Positions 12,671 through 23,508 of a stretch of DNA of 64,000 nucleotides are shown here, piece by piece. The notes under the pieces are model-generated. The model made no database searches. It had not been told where the DNA came from and was given only the letters and a program-made list of their open reading frames with translations. The stretch covers positions 15,765,307 to 15,829,306 of the forward strand of contig CM076139.1 in NCBI GenBank assembly GCA_038025085.1. The letters are read 5' to 3'. The stretch is from Tetragonia tetragonoides. Taxonomy: Eukaryota; Streptophyta; Magnoliopsida; Caryophyllales; Aizoaceae. The translations under genes and the position numbers were made by a program. Each line of letters begins with the position of its first letter. The stretch's first letter is position 1.

Positions 12671-15649
12671 GTTTCTTCCATGGTCCAAACGGATTAAGCT
12701 AACATTGTTTTCGTTGTTTTCGTTAGGTTCCTTTGGAGCGGTTTGGTGGTGATGGTGTTGATTACAGTACGCATTTCGTCACTGATGAGTTATTTGATAG
12801 TGATACAGATGCAATTAATTGGGCAAAACAAATTGCCCTTACTATCGGGTTTGAGTTGATAATTTCGTCACACAAGAAGAATGGATGCGTAAAATTGTTA
12901 AAATGCAATCGAGGTGAACGCTACAGAGGGGAATTAAGAGACTGAGATACTGCTGCTCGGAAGAAATCGAAAACAAAGGCTTGTAAATGTACGTTCCAGT
13001 TAAGAGCTCGGCAAGTGTATGGGTCCAGTAGTTGGATGATTGTCACATTGCCTGGGATTAGGGGTACGCACAACCATGACTTTGCTGTGTTTCCTGAGGG
13101 ATATCGTCAGATGAGTGGTCTTAGTCCTGGGTCAAAGAAACTCGTTCGTGACATGACTTCGGCACAAACAAAGCCATGTGCTATCTTGGCCGCTATTAAG
13201 GAAAAATTTCCCGAGGACAATGCAACTAGACGGCATGTGTACAACCACAGAGATCGTATAAGGAAACTTGATTTTGAAGAGAGAGATGTCATTGGTCAGT
13301 TTCATCATTTAGCTGTGGAGAATAAGTACGTACATTGGACAAGAGCCAACCGAGCTACTAATGAGGTAACTCACGTGTTCATGGCACACCCTACATCAAT
13401 TCAGTTACTTCGGTCTTTTCGTTGGTTGATTGGCTTAGATTCCACGTACAAAACAAACAAGTATAAGATGTCGTTTCTTGAGATAGTGGGGATGACTCCA
13501 ACCAATAAGAACTTCCTCATAGCTTATGCCGTTATGAAGGATGAGACTCAGGCAAGCTATGCGTGGGTCTTAGATAAGTTGAGGATGCTTATTGGAAATG
13601 ATGTACACCCAACAGCAATTGTGACCGATCGTGAGCTAGGGTTGATGACACCTATTAGAGAGATATTTCCCGAGAGTGCCCATTTGCTCTGTACATGGCA
13701 CATTAACAAAGTCGTTGAAGACAAAGTGTACAGACTTTGTGGAAAAGATAAGCTTATCGCGCAGAGGTTCAAGAACGGGAGGTGGAAAATTATCATGGAA
13801 GCTTCCACAGAAGCTGCGTACGATAGAGCAGTGCGTACGATGAAGGTTAGTTGGAGGAATTAGCCTCACGTGATATCCTATGTAGAGGAGACCTGGCTGA
13901 GATACAAAGAGATGTTTGTGGCTGCGTGGACGAATAAGGTGCTACACCTTGGCAACACTACGACTTGCAGGGTGGAGAGTGCACATGCCGCGCTAAAACA
14001 GTGGTTGAACTCCTCAACTGGAGTTTTGGACAATGTTTGGAACAAGGTCAACAAGTCAATCGAGTCACAAATAACTGAGATCAAGTACACACTTGAAGAG
14101 TGCAGAAGACGAAGAAGTGTGATGTACTCGGGTTCCCCATTCAACTATCTGACCGGGTATGTTTCCCATTACTGCTTACAAATATTATTGGCTGAGCTGA
14201 ACAGGATGAGAGAATTGAGTCACCAAGTATTTGATCGTTGCGGTTGTGTATTGAGATCCACTCATCAGATCCCGTGTGCGTGTGAGTTGAAAACGGCCAC
14301 GGATACGGGCACGCCAATTAGCTTGAATAGTGTCCACAAATTTTGGCGAACACTCGTTATTAGTGATGCAGTGGAGATAGCTACGCTTGACATGACTGAG
14401 CATCCATCTGAGGACCATCGATACTTTCAGTCTCTGGTCGACGAGGTTAACTCAAGCGACCCGGCAGTTGTGCGCAATATATCTGTCCTTATGAATGAGC
14501 AGCTTCATCCTGAGGAAGCGAGTTACGTCGAGCCGGAAGCGAACACGACAGTCAGAGGTCGACCGAGAGGGAGTTCCTCTACCAGACGTGATCCTAGTTC
14601 ATGGGAGTACTCCCAGAGGGGTCGTGGTCGCCCTAGGTCATCCAGTTCGAGCCGCGGGCGTGGTCGTACCTCATCCTCATCGAGTAACGTCGTGCCGAGT
14701 ACTGGTATGAAAACCCATAATTTATTAACATGTACATAATGTTGTTAATTACTTTTTGATAAGTACTATTAATGACTTTCTATTATATTGTCTTGCAGCT
14801 GGACACGGAATAGATATCATTGAATTCTATCATGTTAACAAAATTCCGGAAATCATCATACCTTTCATTGAAGGATATCTCGATGTGCTTGGGGATGGTA
14901 ATTGCGGTTTCCGTGTCATTGCGGACTACGTTTTCGGAGACCAAGAGCAATGGCGATTGACGAGAGTTTGCATTGCAAACGAACTCTTAGCTAACCGACC
15001 ATTGTACGAAACCCTATACGTTGAAGGGGTCGACGCTGGTTACCGCCGTATTATGTGGGATGGAGGTGCGTGTAACTATGATCACTGGATGATAGTAATT
15101 GAGGATTTGTTCCCGATTGCCAACCTCTTCAATGCAGCGATTATGTTATTCGGATACGGCAGCGAAAGGGGGTTATATTCTTGTTACACAGTGCTACCGT
15201 TGCAAGCACCTTCGATTGCTACACGTCCAAGTAGGGAAATTGTCATGTGTCATTTAGGTGATTCGTACATGCATTATATCCGTCTGGATTTAGCCCTAGA
15301 TTTCCCTGTTCCTCCGATATGCGAAGCATGGTTTACTTCGCGTTCTGATAGTGTCGCTGGTTGGGAGCAAATGTATGTTAGGCGAAGAGCACATTGGGAT
15401 CGTTTAGCGAGGTCGACGTAATTGAATGTTTTGCGTGATTGTTATACTTATATCATTGTCACATTTTTGTGTGATTGTTATATTTTGCATGTGGAGAGTG
15501 GTCGTGATTATTGGAGGTAAATAAAACAACAAATTACAATAAAACAAAAAATGTAAATAAGAAACAACAAATTACAATAACACAAATAAATAACAATAAC
15601 AATGAAACTCTTATATAAATATATAACAAATTCATCTAGGGTCAATACA

Positions 15650-17581
15650 TCATTTGGCAGCCCGCCAATCTCTCATATACTCGTCCATTTGGGATCGAGA
15701 ATCTTCCGCTTGCTCCGGAGGAATCAAAGTAATGGCCTGCTCATATAAGACGGCTAGACGATTCACCCACTGCAAAAAAGTAACAATGAGTGTGAGTTCA
15801 GAGATATGTAATACGTAAAAATATATATATTTTAGTTAATCACTTACATAATCGCTGTTGGATCGTGGAGGAATCACAGGTGTCACAGCATCACGTATCA
15901 GCCGAGGGTGGGAGTGAAGGTAGTACCATGCGAGATAGTCATCCGTACATGCTGTGGGATCTGACGTGGATGCCTGAAACCCATGGAGACCAAGAATGTA
16001 AAATCCCGGGAACATACGCCAGGCATCAAATGATATCCGTTCGAGGTAGACAACCTTGTACGAACGACTGCTCCATGACCTGATCGCTTTGTCTGGCCTA
16101 AAGATCGGGGAAGGGATACTCTATACGTACCCGATTTGTCGTAAACAACGACCAGGCATGTACGGTTCGATAATATCCCGATACCGTAGCCACCCCATGA
16201 ATACAGTCCTCGGTACAGATACTGCCGGGTTAGAACCGTACGGCAGCCACACCACCTACGTAGAAATGTTGAAAGTTACGGTGAAGTAAAAAAAACATAG
16301 CAAACGACGAAATAAATCATGAACACCGATAACTAAATGACGTACCTCTGACGCTCGCAGATGATCCAAGCGTCTACGTAAGGAGTGCAGTCGAACCACG
16401 TCCTTGCCCTCAGCCTGGGCACTCCATACGTACGCACGGGGAGCCTCGTCGTCCCCGACAACCATCCGCTCCCGATGAGGTCGGAAGCAGGGAAAGTACT
16501 CGTATATCCATGCCTGGAGGAGAGTTAGGCATCCGCAGATGCCCTGAGAATCCCCGCGACTAGCTATACTGAGCTGACGATATAGGAAAGCGAGGGCAGC
16601 AGATCCCCAAGAGAAGTCATGCACCGTTTCGAAACCGTTGTCCATCACCTCCATCACGCAGGAGGGTCTAATAAAGTTACCACTCTTGTCGACAAACAAG
16701 GTGGATCCAATAAGTAACCACATCCAAGCTGTCGCCTGGATGTCCTCCACTTGCTCACGGCAAAGCTCAAAAACCGACTCCGTGAGGACCGCACCGCCCT
16801 GCCAGTGGCTACACATCAGTTCATCTCGGGTGACCCCGAGAACCTCCATGGTCGCCATCTGCAGCTGCCCATCCCGTCCCTCATTGGAAACGAGCTGTCC
16901 GTCTACAGGAATCCGAAGAATATGCCATACATCGTGCAACATGATCGCCATCTCTCCAAACGGCATGTGGAACGAGTTTGTATCCGGCTGCCACCTTTCC
17001 ACGAATGCAGATATCAGGGGGAAGTCAATATGTCTGAACATAATGTCTGCCAGGTGTGATAACCCAGTCCCCTCGATCTGGGCCCTCATCTCGGCCGACA
17101 TCTCCGCTCGCCACTGACTCAGCCGCTGACAGACAGTCCATCGGTTCTGACACTTCAAGAGACCCCTCGTCTCTCCATTCCACATACGAGACGCTACGTG
17201 GCCCAGGAAGCTCGGTATGACGCTATCATCCGCCGGCCCACCGGGCACAGGCTCTGTAACAAGCCACGTAGTGTCGTCCTCCGCTCTAGATCGTTTGCTA
17301 GTACTGGACGACCCAGTACTAACAAACCTACCGCCTCTGCCCTTCACCACGCGCCAATCTGAGGATGATTCGACGCCAATCTGATCATCGTCCATGGACT
17401 GATCCTCGGAGTAGAACTCGCTAGTTGCGTAATCGTCTTGCTCAGCAGTCATCTCCCTCATCCGAACTGCCTCTCTCTGTCTCCGTACAGAGGCATCAAT
17501 CCCGCGCGTCCTCGTGTGACGCGGTCCTGAACCAGCTAGTTCACTAAATAAACTCGGCACCGATTTACCGGCTCCTCCCAT
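15650..17581 (-). pseudogene. Plant mobile domain (PMD, MAIN/MAIL1-type) gene with one nonsense codon
   Basis: Three exons join in phase 0: 17581-16346, 16255-15848 and 15769-15650, predicting 587 residues. The start ATG is at 17581. After a charged N-terminus the region from about residue 150 has PMD features: HLADIMFRHIDFPLISAFVERW, then FHMPFGEMAIMLHDVWHIL, a Trp-rich centre, and near the end of the domain RCLRQIGYV. PMD proteins (PF10536) occur as host silencing factors of the MAIN/MAIL1 type and inside transposons. Directly after GYV a TAG (16123-16121, codon 457) replaces what the downstream open frame implies was a sense codon; the frame then stays open to TGA at 15652-15650. It is tail-to-tail with the transposase-OTU gene. 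No catalytic motif is known for the family, so its role in the element is open. Confidence 0.78.
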
Positions 17582-17617
17582 CTATCATTTCACATTTTTA
17601 ATTAATTAAACAATAAT

Positions 17618-17621
17618 CATC

Positions 17622-17657
<36 letters not shown>

Positions 17658-17683
17658 GATAAATAATAATAATAATAACAATA

Positions 17684-17731
<48 letters not shown>

Positions 17732-17735
17732 TAAT
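17618..17735. repeat. (AAT)n microsatellite, right side of the MULE
   Basis: AAT repeats with a few interruptions (ACGATA, ACAATA). It lies just upstream of the PMD start codon and is the mirror of the left ATT array, so both belong to the extended inverted ends of the element. Confidence 0.88.
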
Positions 17736-17756
17736 TAATTAATTATTTTTTTTTTG

Positions 17757-17882
17757 TCGGTCGTCTGCGACCGGCGACTCACCTTTGGGTGAGTCGTCGG
17801 CCGATCTCGACTCACCCTTGGGTGAGTCGCCGGTCGCAGATGACTCACCCAAGGGTGAGTCGAGATCGGCAGACGATCGTCA
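17757..17882. repeat. Right palindromic GACTCACCC array
   Basis: It contains GTCGGTCGTCTGCGACCGGCGACTCACC and relatives in both orientations, so it is both an inverted and a direct copy of parts of the left array. Poly-A of about 27 bases follows. Confidence 0.85.
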
Positions 17883-18243
17883 CAAAAAAAAAAAAAAAAA
17901 AAAAAAAAAACACAACTTCAATTCATAAGTTTGCGATTCAATTCAAGGCAAAAAAAATTCAATTCATGGCAAAAAAATTCAATTCGAACAAAAAAAAAAA
18001 AAAAAATCGAAAAGTTACCCCCCCGCGATGCCGTCGGTCGCCGCCTCCCTCGCCGTCGAAGCCTCCGCCGCTGCCGCTAGCCCCTGACATTCCGTTGTTG
18101 TTGGTGGTGGTGGTGGTGGTGGTGCCGTGAGTGGTTACCGGTGTGATGGTGTGGTGGTGAGGATGAGTGAGAGTGAGTGAGGAAGAGAGGAAGGATGAGT
18201 GAGAGTGAGGAAGAGAGGAAAGATGAGTGAGTGAGAGTGAGTG

Positions 18244-18301
18244 AGTGAGGGTAATATTGGAATTTGGGGGACGGTAGGTGGTAAAAAGGGGCGGTATTTA
18301 G
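18244..18301 (-). repeat. Right terminal inverted repeat of the MULE
   Basis: Reverse complement of the left terminus. It ends only 294 bp from the stop codon of the CYP94C-like gene. GAGTGAG-rich subterminal DNA (18,160-18,250) lies inside it. Confidence 0.88.
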
Positions 18302-18595
18302 CAATTCACTAATTTAATTGTGCTTGAATCCAAAATATTCAGCAATGCCAACATGTGCCATTCTTTCCTTTAATAACCAATTTACAAGGTCAAAAACAAT
18401 GTGAGATCCAGCACATCCTTGTAAATAAACAAAACTGTACTAGTACTATATACATATAAAAATTATGCATTATAAAAAGCAATATTTTTCCATATAATCA
18501 TCCTCGAGAATTGCAGCTTATGCAATTCATTTGTTCCACACTGTATAATCTATACTACTATTAATACAAAGTAAAAAATAAAATAAAATAAATTA

Positions 18596-20155
18596 TCATG
18601 AGATCTGATTGGTTGTTGTTGTCCTCTTACGCAAAATGACCGGCAATCCCCCTTTGAAAGTGGCGGTTAGACCGGGTGAGAACCGTGGCACTTGATTATT
18701 ATGATTAGCTAACTCAACACGGAAGTCTCTTAATACAGAAATAATAACACACTTAATTTCCACTAATGCCATCTCTTTCCCCAAACAAACCCTTATACCA
18801 GCTTGAAAAACAGGATACTTAAAGGGGTTTTCTTTGCAAAATATACCTTTTTTATCCAACCATCTTTCTGGCTTAAACTCTAAGCAGTCTTTTCCCCATA
18901 TATCCTCCATCCTTCCCATTGCATAAGGATGGTATGTCACTCTATCTCCTCTCCTCACCTTAGTCCCATCGGGAAGAACATCGTTTTCGAGAGCGAATTT
19001 GGAGTCGAATTGGACCGGAGCGTAGAGCCTCATGCTCTCGTATATCGCGGCTTGTAAGTATTGTAGCTCTCCTAAGTGCTCGAATTTCGAAAGGTCTTGA
19101 GTTTGGCCTAACACTTTTTTAGCTTCGGAAAGGATGGTCGACTCAACTTCGGGGTGTTGAGCTACTAGTAAGAAAAAGCTAGTCAAGGCGGATGCTACAG
19201 TATCCCGCCCTGCTAGCAAAAAACTTACTATAATATCTCTGAGATATCTGTCATTATTATTTTGGTCCACCGTGCTGATAAATCTGGACAATAAGTCCTT
19301 ATTATGAGCCGTAGTGGTGGACCCTACATTAATCCTCTTTAGCTTGATAACGGCCATAGCTAAGGTATCTACCTTTTCGATAGCAACTCTTAACCTCTTT
19401 TCCACACCTAAACGGAGAAACCGTTTAACCCTCCACGCCCATGAGCACACCTCCAACGCCCGTTGAGCCGAAAGGCACGACGCTAAGTCGAACGAGGCCG
19501 AGAACTCCTCTAAGGAGGCCAAACCCTCCAATTTCCTAATCTCAATCCCGAAAGAAAACCTACACATAGTTGCAAAAGAGAATCCCCTAAAAACATCCTG
19601 AAGGTCGAGGACTGATCTCGAGGATCTGTCCTCGACCTTTTTGGAGAAGTGAGGGATGAGGTAGCGATTGATTTCGGTTTTAATAACGTCAAAGGAAAAG
19701 GAACGAACGGAGCGCCTATCGAGCTCGAGGCTTGCCATCTTGCGTTGGAACCTCCATGCATCTCCGTCAACGTTGAAGATGCCATGACCAAGGAGGTCAC
19801 CAAGGATTGAAGAGAAAGGTTTACCCTTTGGGTAATTATCAAAATTTGTTTTTAGTATGTATTCAACGTTTTCAGGGTTTGCGGTAATGATGTTGTTTAG
19901 TATATGGATGTGGATTGTTTTTGTAGGGGAATTTTTGAGGAGATAAGTGTACCAATCACTAAGGTTTGGGAAAGTTTGTGACCAACTTGAGGTTACATAA
20001 CTATGGCAAATTTCACATTTGCAATGGAAATACTTCTTCTTTAAAAAAAGGTATAAGAGGATTATGATCAAGATTATAAGAGTCATGATTATTGGGATTA
20101 AGATGAAAAAGGATCCATGAGGATGAATTGAGTGGTACAAGATTTTAATATCCAT
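18596..20155 (-). CDS. CYP94C: Cytochrome P450, CYP94C family
   Basis: Predicted ER-anchored mono-oxygenase. Arabidopsis CYP94C1 oxidises 12-hydroxy-jasmonoyl-isoleucine to the carboxy form, turning off jasmonate signalling; the same role here is inference from family. The single exon encodes 519 residues, normal for the intronless CYP94 group. A hydrophobic anchor covers about residues 15-40, followed by CEICHSYVTSSW and NLSDWYTYLLKNSPT. The I-helix has AGRDT, the K-helix ESMR, the meander PERW, and the haem loop FQAGIRVCLG with Cys457. The C-terminus SPGLTATFKGGLPV also fits CYP94C. All key residues are present and there are no stops, so the gene looks functional. The MULE right end lies 294 bp beyond the stop codon. 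Confidence 0.93.
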   Translation of the reverse strand: MDIKILYHSIHPHGSFFILIPIIMTLIILIIILLYLFLKKKYFHCKCEICHSYVTSSWSQTFPNLSDWYTYLLKNSPTKTIHIHILNNIITANPENVEYILKTNFDNYPKGKPFSSILGDLLGHGIFNVDGDAWRFQRKMASLELDRRSVRSFSFDVIKTEINRYLIPHFSKKVEDRSSRSVLDLQDVFRGFSFATMCRFSFGIEIRKLEGLASLEEFSASFDLASCLSAQRALEVCSWAWRVKRFLRLGVEKRLRVAIEKVDTLAMAVIKLKRINVGSTTTAHNKDLLSRFISTVDQNNNDRYLRDIIVSFLLAGRDTVASALTSFFLLVAQHPEVESTILSEAKKVLGQTQDLSKFEHLGELQYLQAAIYESMRLYAPVQFDSKFALENDVLPDGTKVRRGDRVTYHPYAMGRMEDIWGKDCLEFKPERWLDKKGIFCKENPFKYPVFQAGIRVCLGKEMALVEIKCVIISVLRDFRVELANHNNQVPRFSPGLTATFKGGLPVILRKRTTTTNQIS

Positions 20156-20531
20156 TTAAATAAAGAAAGAATGAGGAAATGAGAAATGGAATAAGGGAAA
20201 AAGAGGAGTGATGAGGCTACTGAGAGTGAGAGGGAGACCAATGAAGGGGGAGGAAAAGAAAAGAGAGAGATTCATAGAAGAAAGAGGGGGGTGTTGATGA
20301 GAGCAATTATAGGCTTTAATTTAGATAAACATACTATTCCATGATTATTTACTGCACTATACTGTAGTGTTTTAAAACATGTGAAAATAAATGGATGAGC
20401 TGGATCTTTTGCATCCCATTTTGCATCCCATTGTATCGATTATTATTATATGATCCCGGACCAATATTCTTACCTCTTATAAAATAAATATAACCCGCTC
20501 AAAATTCAGCTCCAATTTTTGATAACTATTA

Positions 20532-20733
20532 GATCATGTTCTCTTTAACAAAATGTTGCGAGACGGTAAGAAACAAAATAAGATGGATTGGAACGGAACT
20601 GAGCGGTGCGGAAAATGGAAGAAAATATGAGGCAAAATGAAGTACAAAATGCGGAACGGAACGAAACGGCACGGAACGGAACTGAACGGATTGAAACATA
20701 ATGCAGTATGGAAACAACAAAAAGAATAGAGCC
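20532..20733. mobile_element. Harbinger-like MITE rich in CGGAAC
   Basis: TTA occurs on each side (20529-20531 and 20734-20736). The ends GATCATGTTCTCTTT and, reverse complemented, GGCTCTATTCTTTTT are imperfect inverted repeats. The centre is an array of GGAACGG-type hexamers. It is similar in ends to 20831-21118. Assignment to PIF/Harbinger rests on the TTA duplication and is tentative. Confidence 0.5.
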
Positions 20734-20830
20734 TTAGAGGTGAGAGCATATGATCGATCCCGAACCATCTAATTGTTTCTCGTTATAATTTTAGTTGTTA
20801 GTCATAACTCATATGTGTCATACATATTTA

Positions 20831-21118
20831 GGCTATGTTTTTCTAAGGTTATTTTACTTAAATTCAATTCAGTTCAATGCGACATTTCAGTTCGGTTCAT
20901 GTTTAACTTTAATTTAATACTTAGATAATTTTTTATTCCGAAATAAGATGATCACGTGATAATTATGTTATTGGAAAGGTTTCAAAGCATAATCTCAAGT
21001 CTCAAACGCGTCCAATATTGAATATGTGTGGACGAGTTATAAATGGTTAAACGTCAAGTTTTAAAAAAAAATCAGTTCAGTTCAGTTCAGTTCTTTTACA
21101 AGTGAAAATAACGGAGCC
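20831..21118. mobile_element. Harbinger-like MITE rich in CAGTT
   Basis: Flanked by TTA (20828-20830 and 21119-21121). Ends are GGCTATGTTTTTC and, reverse complemented, GGCTCCGTTATTTTC. TTCAGTTCAG repeats lie near both ends. Only 97 bp separate it from the related element at 20532-20733. Confidence 0.55.
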
Positions 21119-21210
21119 TTAAAGTAACTATCTATGAATGTTACCAAAAAAAAAGAGTAACTATTTATGAATAAAAAACAAGAAAAATAACCATTTTGAT
21201 ATGTGACAAT

Positions 21211-21738
21211 TAAGGAATGAATCGGATTCGTTGCGGATGATCCATCATCCGCTCCATTCGCGAAGTTGACGCGCTCTATCCATCACCCACGAATCATCCA
21301 GCCATAATCCGCTTCATCCGTCATCCGCGGACTAATGGATAAAGCAGATGACAAACGAATTATTAATTAGTAATATTTAATAACATGTATTATTTGTAAA
21401 ATATCTCCTAAATCAATAACTTTCCTCCAAATACCATGCTTAAAAGGTCCATGCAACAAAAATACAAAATAATCTCTTATATGCTAAAGTCATACATTAA
21501 CACCTTACAATACAAAATATAGATACTTTTTAAAAAATTTATATTAAATTTACTAAACGGATGGTAAATGGGTTCGCGGATCGGGTTAGCGGATGAAAAA
21601 TTCCCACCCGAATTTAACTCGATCCATCACCCGCTCCATTCGTCATCCGCGAAAGGATCCATTTATTCAAATTTTTATCCATATAGTCAGTTCGGATGGG
21701 TTGAATATCCGCGAATGATAAACCCATTTACATCGCTA
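21211..21738. mobile_element. Non-autonomous hAT element
   Basis: A perfect 8-bp target duplication GTGACAAT lies at 21203-21210 and 21739-21746. Ends TAAGGAATGAATCGG and, reverse complemented, TAGCGATGTAAATGGG are imperfect inverted repeats. Subterminal CATCCGC/GCGGATG motifs repeat in both orientations. There is no coding capacity. Confidence 0.82.
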
Positions 21739-21898
21739 GTGACAATCCATATAGATTGATGTGTAAATAGTAGTTTATTTTTCTAAAAATAGTTGTTAGT
21801 GATGGCGACTTCATAAGTTATGGATTTGTTGTATTTTGATGTGGAAAAACGCCCTTTCATAATTAAAAATACATTCATCATTATCTACTTAGCTACAA

Positions 21899-22108
21899 TT
21901 TTATTTATTTATTTTATTTATTTATTTTTTTTGGTTTTTACTAAGGGTATAGGATCATAATGATTAATCCGCCCTAACTATCAGCATACTAAGCGGTAGG
22001 GAGCTGGTCAAGGGATTTTTTCCATTCGCAAGAGTTGGGATTCGAACCCTGCCGCAACCATTTGTTTAAAGGATAAAGTGTTGAATCACTACACCAAGTC
22101 ATCTTGAT
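21899..22108 (-). mobile_element. tRNA-derived SINE (family 1)
   Basis: A 13-bp target duplication TACTTAGCTACAA flanks it (21886-21898 and 22109-22121). Read on the minus strand it has an A-box-like TGGTGTAGTGATT and a perfect B-box GGTTCGAATCC, and ends in an A-rich tail (T-rich on plus). The copy near 51,671-51,867 has the same body. Confidence 0.88.
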
Positions 22109-22142
22109 TACTTAGCTACAAGATTAAGTGTGAAGTGATATG

Positions 22143-22267
<125 letters not shown>

Positions 22268-22269
22268 AG

Positions 22270-23436
22270 TGATCCATGATTCCGTAAAAAGTGTATCACA
22301 TTAAGACGATGTCTGAAAAGACTTGCTTAGTACTAATATCTACCTAAATTTCAAATTTGATATAATATAATATAAAAAGAAATCCTTATACAACAATTCT
22401 TTTATTTTTGTGTTTTGAAATTGTAAGGAAGCTACCTAGCTATTTGAGAGTTTCAATTTTCTTTTCCTTTTTATGCGAGGAACTTAAAGTCACTAGTTTT
22501 AAAGTGTTCACTAGATAAACCCTAAATGTATGCAATAACCTGTAAATTTTTTGAATCATTATTAAAAATGAGTGGAATACTACCTTATCCATCTCAAGCT
22601 CAAAAAAAAATAATTTGAGTTTAAGTCTTATGTGAGACCAACTCACATAAAATGAGGTCATTATTTAAAATTGTAGGGTCACTTTATGGTGAGCAGTAAT
22701 CCTTATTTCATTGAAAATTAATTCTCATCTTACCACAAGTTAAAAAAGATCGTCTTATATAAATTCTTGTGTTATAATGCCATCTTAACTCTTAGTACGA
22801 TATATGGTCCTAATAACTAGGTTTGAATTTAGTGTCCAGCTTTAATCAATGATAATGCATCCACTACCAAGGGAGACTCTATACTTGTGAGGTTTAATAT
22901 AGTGTACTAAACAATATAATATTACATGTGCTAATTAAGAACTCGGATAATTCTCAAAAGAGCAAATTTTGCTGGCAAGTAATAAATAATTAACACATGT
23001 AATGATGTGACTTTAATTTGACACTTTCAAGTCAATCAAGTCATGAAATAATAATTGTAATTTTAGCATGTGTTCTTTTTAATTAAACTTGTCTGAACAT
23101 AACTAAATATAACTAAATTTAAATTTACATGAATTAAAAATAATTTAAATACGAAATACGTTATATGTAAGATAAATTGGATATTTATGTTGAAGAACTG
23201 AACTAATTGAATCGAAAATTGACTAAAAAAAACAAACCCAAAGACTTGAGTATATTAAAACCCAAATTTGATTTTCTAGTTTTGCAGTTTAAGTATTTAT
23301 ATATTATTAATATTTGGACTTGAACTAAATATAAGGATATGAGTTTTTCAAAAAAAAAATAATAATAACTTTTTGATCAATTTTTTCAATAATAATAATT
23401 TTTTCACTAATAATAATAAAAAATAACAATAACAAC

Positions 23437-23508
<72 letters not shown>

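Noticed and set aside
16638..17117. Plus-strand frames opposite the PMD gene
   Set aside because: They are shadows of the minus-strand coding exon and carry no domain.
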